From assembly GCA_001632425.1 (NCBI GenBank), contig KV425597.1, forward strand, positions 8,443 through 72,442: 64,000 nt of DNA, given 5' to 3'. The stretch comes from Neolentinus lepideus HHB14362 ss-1. Lineage: Eukaryota; Basidiomycota; Agaricomycetes; Gloeophyllales; Gloeophyllaceae. The stretch's first letter is position 1. The number at the start of each line of letters is the position of its first letter. The notes below the pieces were generated by a model. It saw only the letters and a program-made list of their open reading frames with translations. It was not told the origin of the DNA and did no database searches. The position numbers and the translations under genes were made by a program. Shown here in pieces: positions 22,401 to 33,569 of the stretch.

Positions 22401-23490
22401 GGCCGCATACCGCCTAAGATATCGATCCGCAATCACAACTTTCGAGTGGGTCAAAGGCCACAATGGTGACCCGGGCAATGAAGCAGCAGATGGCCTCGCC
22501 CGTGAAGGTGCACTAAAACCACTCCAAGACACCCTAGATCTATCAGTACCAAACAACTTCACCCTCCACAGTGTCAAGCTGTCAGCACTTACCCAGCAAA
22601 TAGCCTATCAAGCTATTCGAAACACGAAAGCAGAGAAACACCCACCGCGTAGCTCTGCGTCCAATAACCTGGCCAGAATACAAGCTGGACTTGTAGAACA
22701 GATCGAACACCCCGAAACGACTGCCCAGATATGGCTCCAGTGCCAAAATACAAACCTCCGCCCATTAGTTAGACAATTCCTATACAAAGCGATACAACAT
22801 GCATACCGTATTGGTGACTTCTGGACCCCGATTGCCGGCTACGAGGAACGCGCAGTCTGCCCGTTCTGCAAAGATTCTGCCGATAACCTCGACCATATCC
22901 TCCTCGAATGTGAGGCCCCCGCCCGAGAAGTCATATGGCTCCTTGCCGCTGACCTATGGCCCGATGCGTATGGGCCGTGGCCATCCATCAACTTCGGCAC
23001 CGTCCTTGGATGTGGAAAACTCTCCACTCACCTGCCAAACCTCCCCGACCACAGGAGCAACGCCTCGCGCTCCACCACCCCCTCCGATGATGACCTCCCT
23101 CCCCGCCCCCACCCGGGGGCATCCCGCCTACTCCAGATTCTAATCTCTGAGTCAATGTACCTAATTTGGGTACTAAGGTGTGAGCGGGTAATACAACAGA
23201 GAACTCACACAATAAAATCCATAATATCGCGATGGACCAACGCCATGAATCGACGCCTACACATTGACAGGATAATGGCGTGCAAGATAAAACGATCTCC
23301 AAAGGACACTAAGAAAGTGACCGCCACATGGAAAGGCACACTTAAAAATGAATCTAACTTACCATCTACCTGGGCATCCCACCCGGAGGTTTTAGTGGGT
23401 ATTCGGCCACCCAGGGCTCTAACTCAACGGAGACTCCAGGTGCTGCCGCGAGTCCCGCACTCCCCAGAACCCACTGGGGGTCGTGCGTAA
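19493..23490 (+). CDS. LINE ORF2-type polyprotein: reverse transcriptase and RNase H, N-terminus missing, interrupted by gap
   Basis: The frame is open from the element's 5' end, before any ATG (KESLAKITSRIHALQKDL). The RT domain shows WMCPIFKKKDRSNIANYRPI, DQAGFVPGRSIF, ALDQEKAYDRIDH, SRGVRQGDPLSCLLFNLAIE and the catalytic FADD near 20759-20770. The 505-bp N gap (21015-21519) hides the thumb region. After it the frame is shifted by one, which I attribute to an arbitrary gap length. A cysteine/histidine cluster CACEPCKQDRRDGCKNPHKC follows near 21760-21830. The RNase H domain is complete: YTDGSC, GELVAVV, TDSMYV and GNEAADGLA. A C-terminal CPFCKDSADNLDHILLEC motif ends the protein. Domain order fits RNase H-bearing fungal LINEs such as the Tad1/I groups; clade assignment is tentative. 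Confidence 0.88.
21015..21519. other. Assembly gap (505 N)
   Basis: All bases are N. The gap lies inside the LINE reading frame, and the flanking frames do not agree modulo 3, so the stated length is probably not exact. Confidence 0.99.
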
Positions 23491-23622
23491 AAGACATTTC
23501 GCCTCGGACCAAGTAACCAGCCGGTTTACTTGCTACAGCGGACTGGGTCGGAGTCGAACCAATTGTTGACTGCCGCCCGGTCACATCGCTTGTCTAAAAA
23601 AAAAAAAAAATAACCCTTCACG

Positions 23623-24228
23623 ATTTATTTCCTTCGATCACTACAATTTATGGCATGCTTATGGAGCCGTCCGTCCTTGAACTCAGTGAAAAGTCGCTTG
23701 GGCCGAGCAGAGGCTTAAGAGTGTAGTCCGCCAATAGTAGTACACTTTTAGGCCTATTACAGTGCAATTATAAGAATTCACGACTCCATATGGTAAAAGG
23801 AAGGTCACAACACCTTCAGATCTCCTTATGTATGCATAAGAGTGTGCACAAGTCATCGCGCCACTTCCGACGCTACCATGTCCAGCCTGGGAACACGGGT
23901 GTGTTGAGAAGGTTCATGTCATGCACAGAATATTTACGATAGCACATCGTTAGATGACGATTCGATGTTATCACCTTTGGAAGTTAGGCAGCACACCCAT
24001 CTCATGAAGCCGACAGCTCCCACTACCAGTGCCTTGAGTACCTCGTTCTGTGGCGTGAAGCTTGCAACGCTCAACATTTCATTCTCCCTCATGATGCACT
24101 CTAGTGACAGGAACGCTGACTAACATTCATACGCCCGGATCCACCTCGACTTCGGTCACGTACACATACCCTCTTCAAAAAGGTACCGTATCAGCGCTTG
24201 CAGGCCAACTACTGGCGATGAAACGATC
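23623..24228. other. Intergenic between LINE and OMT copy B
   Basis: No gene is seen. From about 23860 to 24228 it is a diverged copy of the region downstream of OMT A (8720-9078), ending with the shared phrase CGCCCGGATCCACCTCGACT-like sequence just after the stop codon. Confidence 0.6.
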
Positions 24229-26035
24229 TCACCTCGTCGTGGTCACCTCTTTGATCCTCATTCCAGCTAACCGCACCATATTTTCCATACTTGCATATGT
24301 TCGCTCGAACGCTGATCATGAACCCATTAGACGAGATTGTCCTTATCGAGGTACACACTTACAGTTGCAGAGCGCTATCAGACAGATGTTGATCTGATGC
24401 CCGATTGTTCCTGTTGTGCCGAAACCCTGAGGGATGAACGGCGGCGAGTTTATAGGTCTATAACAAATCTGTCCTTCCAATGTTGCCAGAGACTCTCTGG
24501 CACTCGGTCCTTCGCCATTCACGATGACTGGTGGAATGATCGGGTCTATGATGAGCATCTGACTCTGTGGCGAAAGAGGGTATCAACATTACACTGTTCA
24601 ATTAGACGAAATGGACGCGAACCTTTCCATCTTCTAGGCATTCCCGGATCCGACTCAGTATGTTGGCACCATCTTCGTCCGACCAGTCATGGAGGACTAC
24701 AATCGGCAGTTATTCAATCATACAACTCTCAATGAACCTGGTATTTGTAACACTCACCCTTTTGCATCAGGAATACATAGCTTCCCTTGCCCTTACGCTT
24801 GTTTGGCTCGAAAAAGTTTTGGTCCTCAAATTTCACTCTGTCTGTGAGACCTTTCGAAGAGATATACTTCTCCGCCGCCGCCTGTGTTTCGGGAATATCT
24901 TGAACGATAAACTGCTTGATTTCCGGGTAACTATCAGTCCAATAAGCGGACATGGACGTTCTAGAGGAACTTCGACATACACTGCAGCAAGAGAGCAGCA
25001 TAATGTTCCTTGACCCCCTCCAACATCCACAATTGCATCTTTACCCTTGGCCAAGTCGGCCCAGGGGACATCGAAGGTAACCCCATTGTCGGACGCAATG
25101 CCCATCCCTCCCATTCTTCACTGTGTAAGTGTCCACTTAACCCGTGTTCGAAGTGGAAAGACTGACCCTAGCCCGAACTTCTCTGCTTCTCCAGGCTTTT
25201 TCTGCAACCAGCTGTGCGATCCGAAAAACGGGAGTTCGTTCCCCGAATACAGGTTCCAGGCTGTCTTATCTGGGCTCCTTGACATCCGGAAGCTCTCATC
25301 GGGGTGAGTCATCGCTTCAGACAGTTTGCTGATGGAATTGGTCATATAATAATTCCTGGCAGAATCGTTATGTGAGAAGGGATGGGTGGTGTTCAAGGGA
25401 CATTTACATGTTTCTAGCAGCATAGTGGCCTTTTGACCCGGCCTTCAACGTATGGCTTCGCCGGTTGTTGGCAAAATATCCAGGTCTTGTCTCGCGGAAC
25501 CAACCTGCATTAGCGAGCAGACGTAGGATTCCCTCTGCCAGGAGACTGGGTTTTAGTTGAAAACTATGAACGCGGAGCAGGTACCAAGTTTCAATGAGTC
25601 TGTCTTCGTCTTCTCTGCTATCAGACGTATGTATACCCCCTCCTCTGCATTGGTTGCATCTTCCAACACCTCATGTATACCGAGCTCCGCAACCAGCCGT
25701 AATCCTTGGATCTCGGCCGCTGTCAGGGATGTTGATGCCACTGCTTCGGATGGGCTTTCCAACAGGAGCTTCAAGCGTTCCTATCCAAGTCCTTCTCCAT
25801 CGGTTTTCCGTCGTGGATGCCGAAATATTGAACTACTCACCAAGCTACTCACCGCTAGCCTCCGTGCCTCGTACATCATCGGCGGCGTCACATATGCAGG
25901 GTCGTCAATGGGATGTGGCTTGGACGTCATCAAGGAGGGCTCTGGGAACGCTTGTCTGACCAGTTCGGCTTTGAACACTTCGATCGAGGTCGTCAACGTC
26001 TCAAGGAGGCTAGAGATTTCGGACACGGCCGCCAT
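24229..26035 (-). CDS. SAM-dependent O-methyltransferase (COMT-type), copy B
   Basis: It has the same nine-exon plan and length as copy A. Exon 1 reads MAAVSEISSLLETLTTSIEV and is almost identical to copy C. Later exons have AEIQGLRLVAELGIHEVLED, GWFRETRPGYFANNRRSH, WNLYSGNELPFFGSHSWL, motif I AIVDVGGGQGTLCCSLA and the catalytic-histidine block VLHDWSDEDGANILSRI. IIDPIIPPVIVNGEGPSA and the final MVRLAGMRIKEVT follow. Every exon junction is in phase. Small departures in the C-terminal third (RPINSPPFIPQGFGTTG where copies A and C have PIEPPPFIP[EQ]DFGM) might alter substrate contacts. It stands alone: no intact KPR gene adjoins it, unlike copies A and C. The LINE sits just beyond its 3' flank. 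Confidence 0.9.
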
Positions 26036-27583
26036 CGGAAAAGACCAGAACGCAGATGGGAGACGAAATCAGTGTAGACAGGACCTTTTAATATACGAAG
26101 ATATTTCTCAGCAGCCGTGAGGAAACTCGGAGCTCAACATCATTATGCAGCACTTGTATCCTAAATTGGTTTCCAATGACATGGGTTGACACCACGGGAC
26201 GGACGCCTTGTGCCAAAGGACCTGAACTGCAGGTTCCCCGTTACAGCCTTCTCATTGACCGAGCGTGCCGCTTCACTATTAAAAAGTCTGCGGAGAGAGC
26301 AGATGCCAAATACCTGCACATTGATAGCCACTGAACCAATAATAGAGCTCGATCCCGGTCCGCTGTTTAGGGAAGATATCATGAACGAAGGGGCGGAAGC
26401 CATTAGAACCGGAGTCGCGGAGAGGCGTTGGCGGCCCCAAACGAATTCGTCGCCATTCTGGAGAGCTGACTGTCTCTGTGATCGGCCACCCACCTTGGAC
26501 TGTGCGTGCGGGCCGAATGGTAGGGAAAGCTTCGGAACCAGAGAAGTGACGTTATCGGCCAGATGTAACTTGAAGACGACAGAAAAGCCATCCTCTATCG
26601 CCACTATACTATTACTGTCTCGGTCATATGATAGTCTAGCGTGCTCTCTAGGGCGGCGGCACGCTATCTGAGAGGACAAAGACTGCCAATTTGTCAGGAA
26701 AACACGAGCCATCTAATGCAAGTCGTGGCTCACCGTTGTAGTTTTGCCTTCGTCTCTCCGTACAGTGAGCATGTTCTGCAGAAACGTCCGCGAGTCCTCC
26801 GCTACGTTACAGTCGTCATCAGCATGAAGGCGACCTGTTCTCTAGTCGGACTCACTCAGTGCCTTCGGCGCCTCCACCACGACAACGCAAGCGATGTGAA
26901 GTGGGAGTAAATGGCTTATCAGATGCTCTACGCCAGCTATCAGCATATTCGACGCGTTCTGTGGTCGGCGCAAGGCACGGCATGGCTGCATCTCTCCGTC
27001 TCCAATGCTGGGCACATGGGCTTCATCGATGAAGAGTCTACAGATGAGGGAAGAATGATGTGGGCATAGATGGTAAGACTTGGGGTTCGAGCAACGCCCG
27101 CTGGCAAGGGTACTAGTGGGGAGGACAGTACTGCCCTCCCCTTCACTACTCTTGCCAGCGGTGTGATCAATATGCCTACGGGGAATCGGGAAGATGCCCA
27201 TACCATTTGTACATTTCACTCGAATGCCCGCATCATGGAGACTATGCCACATCCATCACGCCCAGATGTCTCCCGCCGAAAATTGCATCTCGATACAATT
27301 ATCGTCTCAGGCCCAACCCGCCCGGTGCGGGTAATCACCCTGTATGTGTGGAACACAGCATAATCATCATTCAGTATCCGGACGTCCAACTCGAAGCTGA
27401 AGCTTAAGCGCTGAAGGCCAGCAGGACGATCAACAGAGCGTTTGAAGCTGTTTGAAGCTTTGAGGTCCCGGATCTAAGCGAGAGTATGACTACGATTATG
27501 TAAGCTCATTAATCGATAGGAGATGAATCGAGTCACTTGTGCTACTTCCTTACACTACCCTCAAAGTATTTCAAACCGTTGAG
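26036..27583. other. Region upstream of OMT B with hydrolase relic
   Basis: The part at 26150-26740 is the best-preserved copy of the segment found upstream of OMT A and OMT C. A 183-codon minus-strand frame crosses it (26161-26712), but the other two copies are broken in the same frame, so I do not call it a gene. A hydrolase relic lies at 26860-27020. From 27020 to 27580 I see nothing further except a short inverted repeat of GGGGAGGACAGTACTGCCCTCCCC near 27118-27142. Confidence 0.5.
26860..27020 (-). pseudogene. Relic of alpha/beta hydrolase C-terminal exon
   Basis: The minus strand reads GDGEMQPCRALRRPQNASN, then LIAGVEHLI and, after an intron-like stretch, EAPKALSE. These align with GVEMQPYRAWRRPQNASN, IPGAGHL and QEAPQALAE of the gene at 12.4-14.6 kb. 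The catalytic-histidine motif is altered to GVEH and nothing upstream is preserved. It is a decayed duplicate tail upstream of OMT B. Confidence 0.75.
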
Positions 27584-29326
27584 ATGACCTTAGACGTTCT
27601 TCAGTTTATTGACAACAAAGGAGGAAATGCAGAGGAGATCAGGGAGTCGCAGAGGAGACGAGGACTCTCCGTGGAATTAGTGGACGAAGTGATCCAAATG
27701 TACGCAGACTGGGTCAAATGTGAGGAGCCACAGATTGCTCCGTGAAATGTATTGATCAGCTCGATAGTGGACTACGAGGCCGGCCAACTCAGCAAAAAGT
27801 CGAATGCCATCCAGAAAGAGATTGCAGCTAAGAAGAAAGTTTGTCGTGTGCTGCTCCTGCGCTCTGTTGACAGCAATCCGACATAAGCCGTTCTACTTGA
27901 CAGGCAAAAGAGAACGCAGACGAGCTAGTCGCCTCGAAAAAGGAAATTGATGCCCAAGTCGATGCAAAGCGGAAAGAGTCGAAGGATTTTGAGGCGACGA
28001 TGCGACAGAAAGCTTCAACAGTGGGCAATATCGTTGCAAAGGATGTACCCACTAGCTTGACAGAGGTGATCCCTCATGCCTTCATAGACTTGTATGAAAT
28101 TGACGCGTCTCAGGACGATAATGCTACGCTTCGGACATGGCATCCTGGAGGACCAAATGCTCAGGTTGAGAAGAAAACGGATATCATGCCGCACCACGAG
28201 GTCTTACTTCGGCTTGATGCGATGGATCTTGAGCGGGGTGCGTGATCGCTACCTATGAATTCAGTGTCTGTTAGTTGAGGCGTGTACCTAGGCGCCAAGA
28301 TTGCCGGGCACCGAGGTTACTTCCTGACAAACGACGGTATCGACCTCAACCAGGCAATGATTTCATACGGCTTGGATTTCCTTCGGAAGAAGGGGTACAA
28401 GAAAGTACAGCCACCGTTCTTCATGAACAAGGATGTTATGGCAAAGACTGCTCAGCTCGATCAGTTCGACGAGGAGCTATATAAGGTCGGGAGAATAATC
28501 TTATCGACCATTGCGCATTTCATGTAATCTTTGATTTACCTCTCGTAGGTTATTGCTGCGGAGGACGAGAAATATCTGATCGCCACATCCGAACAACCCA
28601 TCTCTGCCTTCCACTCCGACGAATGGTTCGAAGACCCCAAGACGCAACTCCCGCTCAGGTACGCAGGCTACTCGACGTGTTTCCGCAAAGAGGCTGGCTC
28701 TGCTGGGCGCGACATGTGGGGCATCTTCCGCGTGCACCAGTTCGAGAAAGTCGAGCAGTTCTGCATTACCGAGCCAGAGAAGAGCTGGGAGGTGTTTGAC
28801 ACGATGATCGGTGCTAGCGAAGAGTTCTACAAGAGCCTGGGGCTGCCGTACCGTGTTGTCGCCATCGTCTCTGGTGCGCTTAACTTAGCGGCGAGCAAGA
28901 AGTACGATCTGGAGGCGTGGTTCCCATTCCAGGGAGCGTACAAGGAGCTTGTGTCGTGTTCGAATTGCACAGATTATCGTGAGTTTACTTTTATGTAAGC
29001 CGTTGATTCTTGTCAGCTCATGACGGACGCAGAGAGCCGACGGTTAGAAGTTAGGTGCGGTTTGAAGAGCAAAGACCAAGCACGCAAGATCTACGTACAC
29101 ATGTTGAATGGGACCCTTTGTGCCACCGAACGTGCACTATGTTGTCTTGTCGAGAACTACCAGACGAAAGATGTACGCGGCTCACGCTAGTTCGGCCGCT
29201 TGTCATGCTCATTCCATTTTCTAGGGTCTTGTCATTCCGGAGCCCCTGCGACCATACATGCAGGGTCGGGACTTTCTGCCTTTTGTCAAGGAGCTGCCGA
29301 AAGGCTACCAGCGAAAACAGGTATAG
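27584..29326 (+). CDS. SES1: Cytosolic seryl-tRNA synthetase
   Basis: The enzyme attaches serine to tRNA-Ser. Exon 1 reads [20 protein letters not shown] and [13 protein letters not shown], the conserved eukaryotic N-terminus. The coiled-coil tRNA-binding arm follows ([33 protein letters not shown]). The class II core has [18 protein letters not shown], motif 2 [20 protein letters not shown] and [25 protein letters not shown], and motif 3 [20 protein letters not shown]. The protein ends [10 protein letters not shown]. Introns are 50-75 nt, and all exons join in phase. The start ATG at 27584 is chosen because it gives the conserved MTLDV N-terminus. It is a housekeeping gene stranded inside the duplicated region and appears single-copy here. 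Confidence 0.95.
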
Positions 29327-31169
29327 GCGTCTTAACCGCGCCGCTCGAGGAGTACTAGTGCGTCTTAGTAGTATTTATGGGGATTGATCTTCCATTTGCC
29401 TTTCCACTGTGCAAATTTGCTTCCGTCTGCGTTGTCGCGTATCTAGATGCAAATGTAGCTTCCTACGACATGACCGCACATGTGCATAAGGTCTCGTTGA
29501 CCAGTCGAGCCGGCTAGTGAGGGCCATCTCGGCATTGGCATGGTGCTTGATGTCCGCCCTTGCGGCAAGCTAGATACGAGACCGTCCACTTGTCTGCCAC
29601 AGGGGGGATGGCCCAAGAGACTAAGCTAGGTGACGCACTGGCCCTGGTCTAAGCCGGTCAGGCGGCTACAAAGTGCGAGATAACTACCGTTGTCTTGATA
29701 TAACGATAGGGATCGAACTAACGGCGTTCATCGAGAGTTAAAACCTTCAACAGTTAGTTTGCGGAGATGGATAGTTGGAATGAAGGCGTTCGATTCGCCA
29801 CGAATATGTCACAAGTCGGTCACTGGATTATATTATCGTATAGAATATCGAGGAAGGTTGCGATGAAGCTCAGCGTGAGCAGTCTAGCCTAGACTGCTCT
29901 CGCTAGCGGTAAATAGTCGCACGTAAACATTATAATGCACTGACGAGAATTACAGTAATGGTTGGGCAGGGGCGAGCGAATTTGCGGGTTGGGATTGCTT
30001 GAGAGATCTCTGCGTAGCGAACCCCGAGCCCGAGTCTGAGTACAGCAGATATACTTAGATATGACTTTCTAGACGCGGCAGTATCATGATGTCAGATGAC
30101 ATCGTCCTGATACTGACTAAATTCACTGCTGGGTATCGCTCACGGGTTTTCAGAAGTAGCGTATTGCCTTGAAAAGGTTCCCTGCTTTGGGAACAAGGGT
30201 CCTTCGTCAACGATGGAAAGCATCAGAGGATGCGAGGATTGTCCTTTCGGATTCGACGAGAGAGACACATACCTCATCGGACGACCGGTAGGTAGTAAAC
30301 GGTTGTCGCACCCTTATGATCATGAAAGAAGAAATTCATAATGCCTTGACAATTTGAAGCCAGCTCGGCGTGGGCCGGACAAATCCGGTCCGGCCATCTT
30401 GGGCTCCGCGTTCGGAGCTCTGCGATCTCAAGATCACTCAACCTACGAACCATGCGCATGCAAGATTCTGACATGCAGCTTTCACTTAACGCAGATCTAG
30501 AGCGGAGCTCACGCTCTCCAATTCAAAGTCGAAAAAGCGACTTCAGTCGGGATCTTGCATCGCAACGGGATCAAGCATTCGGCGGTTGCCTTGATGTCTT
30601 GTCCATTGTTGTGACCCCAGCCGAGGGGCCCCGCCACAAAGTCCCGACCCGAGGCTGGAGCCATTATTAAACTTCTCATAGCTCCGTCTCACATCGGCCC
30701 TGAAACAAGAGGACGTGGCCAACTCTTTGTGCACATGGAGAACTTCTCTGAGCTCTTTGGGGGGAGAGAACAACGGGCCTTCCATACCGCCAGAACACTG
30801 GTCCTTGCTCACATACGCTAAGATCATCATTGACTTCACGTGGGATCTCGTTACAATTCAACTGTCTTCCACGAATCTCACCACCTAGCCGCTGTCAGCA
30901 TACTGTATCTGTCACGATCTTTGCCCCATCAAGTCGTTCCTGTGGGTGCACGCAATTAAGGCTGTGCATTTCCGTGATCGGGTCCCACAGTTACAACAAC
31001 ATGGGAAGTATAAGTCGGTGAGAAGTCGGGCGAGTTGCGAATAACAACCTTAACGTATCCATTGAACCTGCGTTAGAGCGGCTCGAACTATCTATAATAA
31101 CACACTCACTCTAATACACAAACTTGCACTCTCTCCTCCAATCACTCTCTTCTGTATATACTGATCGAC
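29327..31169. other. Intergenic region after seryl-tRNA synthetase
   Basis: I find no gene in 1.8 kb. It holds the bulged hairpin at 30079-30115 and short inverted words (GGCCGGAC ... GTCCGGCC near 30375-30400). Frames are short and not splice-compatible. Confidence 0.6.
30079..30115. repeat. Bulged hairpin
   Basis: CAGTATCA pairs with TGATACTG at the ends and GATGTCA with TGACATC inside, with a two-base loop and small bulges. The stem is 15 bp in total. It lies in the long intergenic region, and no associated gene is visible. Confidence 0.6.
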
Positions 31170-33165
31170 ATGGTGCAGCTTGGTGCCTCTGCCAGCACTT
31201 CGCAAGTTGAGCCGCGATGGACATGGGAGGATTCTATCGAGGCTTATAGTCGGTATGTAGAATCTACTATGCGACATTCGACCTGGGTCAGTAAGGTCTT
31301 GTAGTCCGCTTCTAGGATCCGAGCTGGTCAAGGAGAGAATGCACGTATTTAGCGACGGGTAGGTCACTAGTGAAAGGTTGTTTTACTCCAGCTTATAGGG
31401 GATCCCAGAGCTCCAGAGCCCTGCCATGGGTTCACGTTTCAAACTTCATATGACCCTGAGGACATCATATCCCGCCTCCAATTCTCTCTTGCTCATCTTA
31501 GGTTCGCATCTCAACCTGCCCAACGGCTGTCGACTGACCATGAACAGATTCACAGCACCATTAGTAGCAGCATCCATCCAGGACCACCATGATGAACCAG
31601 GGAAGCGCGTATGGATTTACAGGTCTCCGTCGAGTGAGGAAGACGTGCAACAATGGACTCAGGACACGCTCGTAGTGCACAATACGGAATGCTCAGACGA
31701 AGACTTCATCGCTTCAACCAACCAAACGCGCTTACCATTCGAAGACGGACGCTTTACGAAGCTCTTCCAGTGTCATCTCCTCATTCGCGAATCCGGGGTC
31801 CACTCACTGTTCTTGCACGGTAGTCATGCTCTCTTAGACCCCAATGGCACTATTGCTATCTTCCGTGAAATTTTCGACTACATGTCTCGTCGACCGTCGA
31901 CCACTCCTCTCGCATGGGGTGAAGAATGGCGGGCCCTGCCTGCAGGTCCCATCACATCCGCTGGTGGCATACAGTCCGGCGCGGACGTTGAGGTGCCCTT
32001 GTTACTGAAAGAGGTGGAGTCATTGGTAACTAGAAACAAGGTAATTGGCTTCCATTGTCTTCGGCGTAACCTCGGAACTTATTCACTGCTGTTCCCTACC
32101 AGATGCCGGAAGCCCTCCATGCGCAGAGAACTGAGATACGCCAACAAGGCATGCCTGTCCGCGTGCATAGCGTAATCCCGGAGGCCAAGTTCAGCACGCT
32201 GAAGGACCGTCTCAAACAGCTGGACTTAACTGTAACTGTCCTACTCGAAGCCGCGTTTATACTCACGACTTTCGCTACCAATGCCAGGCATGGCAGTCTA
32301 TCGGACGATGCGTATGCACTCATGGATATGACTATGTGTGTGTTCTCAGTGACTATCACTCAAGATAGTGCTGCTCACCTTCGGTATTCAGGGTCCCACT
32401 AAATTCCCTATTTATTTCCCCACATAATTCGCCAACGCGGGTTGGCTCAAGTGTATCTTACATCCCCCTCTTCATCGATTTCAAGGACATCCTTAAGGAT
32501 TCAACATCCCTTGCGGCGCTGATTTCTGTTATGCACAATCTACAGGCTCAATATCGGAGATGGACATCCAGCCCGCATTTCCCATTCCTGTCTTACCAAC
32601 TGATGATGCCGGCAAATCCGAATCCGTCGGCCCTTGTCCTGGCTGACGTGGGTGTAATTGAGGAGAGTATTCCAACCCTGTGGCCGAGGAACGCTAGGAT
32701 GCCTACCATTGAGCTGCTGGATATGTCGCTGGGACACCGACTGGCAGCATTCACTCGTCCGTAAGTTGCCTTCTCCTAGGCTCTTCCTGGACCCAGGACT
32801 GAGTGGGTTTCCTAGTATCGCTCACGCGTGGTCACTGAACAAAGAACTGCATGTACAAATCGCTGTAAGTCAAATATCCTTCAATATCGCATATGCTTGA
32901 ATTATCTTTCATTGTGGTTCAGGCAAGCGACAATTGGGACAGATCTGTTCTGGCTAACCTTCTACACGAGTCCATGGATCTCGCGCTCCTTATTACGCAG
33001 GACATCCCGCTGGTGCCCAAGCCGACTGTGACAGCAGCCTCCAGTTGCGCTGTAGAACACGCAACTGCAACTGCGAATGACTCTCGGGAGAATCTTGCCC
33101 GCGGGATGATGAGTACCTGGGGAAGACGCATGGCACGGTTCCTCGGACTGCAGCGCGTAGCCTGA
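31170..33165 (+). CDS. HxxxD-type acyltransferase-like protein (condensation/BAHD fold)
   Basis: The first exon is MVQLGASASTSQVEPRWTWE. I reconstruct exon parts SELVKERMHVFSDG and FTFQTSYDPEDIISRLQFSL with AHLR|FTAPLVAASIQDHH, the latter joined by an in-phase 47-nt intron. The core motif is LHGSHALLDPNG, a match to HxxxD, the catalytic histidine motif of CoA-dependent acyltransferases and NRPS condensation domains. C-terminal exons read FIDFKDILKDSTSLAAL, FLSYQLMMPANPNPS, then NLLHESMDLALLITQDIP and end LGLQRVA. One junction near 31370-31395 does not come out in phase with the donor I prefer, so the 5' structure is uncertain. The protein could transfer an acyl group in the surrounding metabolic locus, but no partner is proven. 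It is about 500 residues. Confidence 0.7.
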
Positions 33166-33569
33166 ATTCGAAATGTGCTCACCGACTCAACTCGCCCCTC
33201 TTTCTTAGTTTTCTGCATCAATTATCCCTTCGTTTAGTGCTCATTGTATTGTATCGCTGTGAAACACGCACGGACTCTGTCGCATCTCTTTGTGTAATCG
33301 CTTTGCATTTGTTATCTAAATTCTCTGCATAGATGTAGCGCTTGCCATGAATGCCAGTCACCGGTGACGGGTTCACTTGGCACTAGTTCCTCAGAATTGA
33401 CGCGCGGTAATCCATGTGAATCCAGATTCTGCTGCCGTCATTCAAACTTCAAAATCAGACGACCTTCTGAGAGAGCACGATCTATCATTATCACTACATT
33501 CAGGAAAGTGGCAGCCTTCAACATCGGGATTATGCACTTCCTTACAAGCTTCGAATTCAGCTCAAGAGG

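Larger units (their letters stand above)
19492..23610 (+). mobile_element. 5'-truncated LINE (non-LTR retrotransposon) with RNase H
   Basis: The element ends in a 15-A tail (23596-23610) and is flanked by the 12-bp target duplication TAACCCTTCACG at 19480-19491 and 23611-23622. The duplication can be stretched to 14 bp if two As of the tail are counted. Its coding part enters already inside the open frame, with no apurinic-type endonuclease domain, which is the usual outcome of incomplete reverse transcription. It inserted into a duplicated non-genic segment. The clean duplication, pure poly(A) and mostly open frame suggest recent insertion. Confidence 0.92.

Noticed and set aside
26161..26712. 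183-codon minus-strand frame upstream of OMT B
   Set aside because: The equivalent segments upstream of OMT A and OMT C are broken in this frame, and no family is recognised, so coding is not supported.
29640..29740. tRNA-like phrase ATAGGGATCGAAC near 29706
   Set aside because: It resembles a reversed T arm, but no acceptor, D or anticodon arms fold around it.
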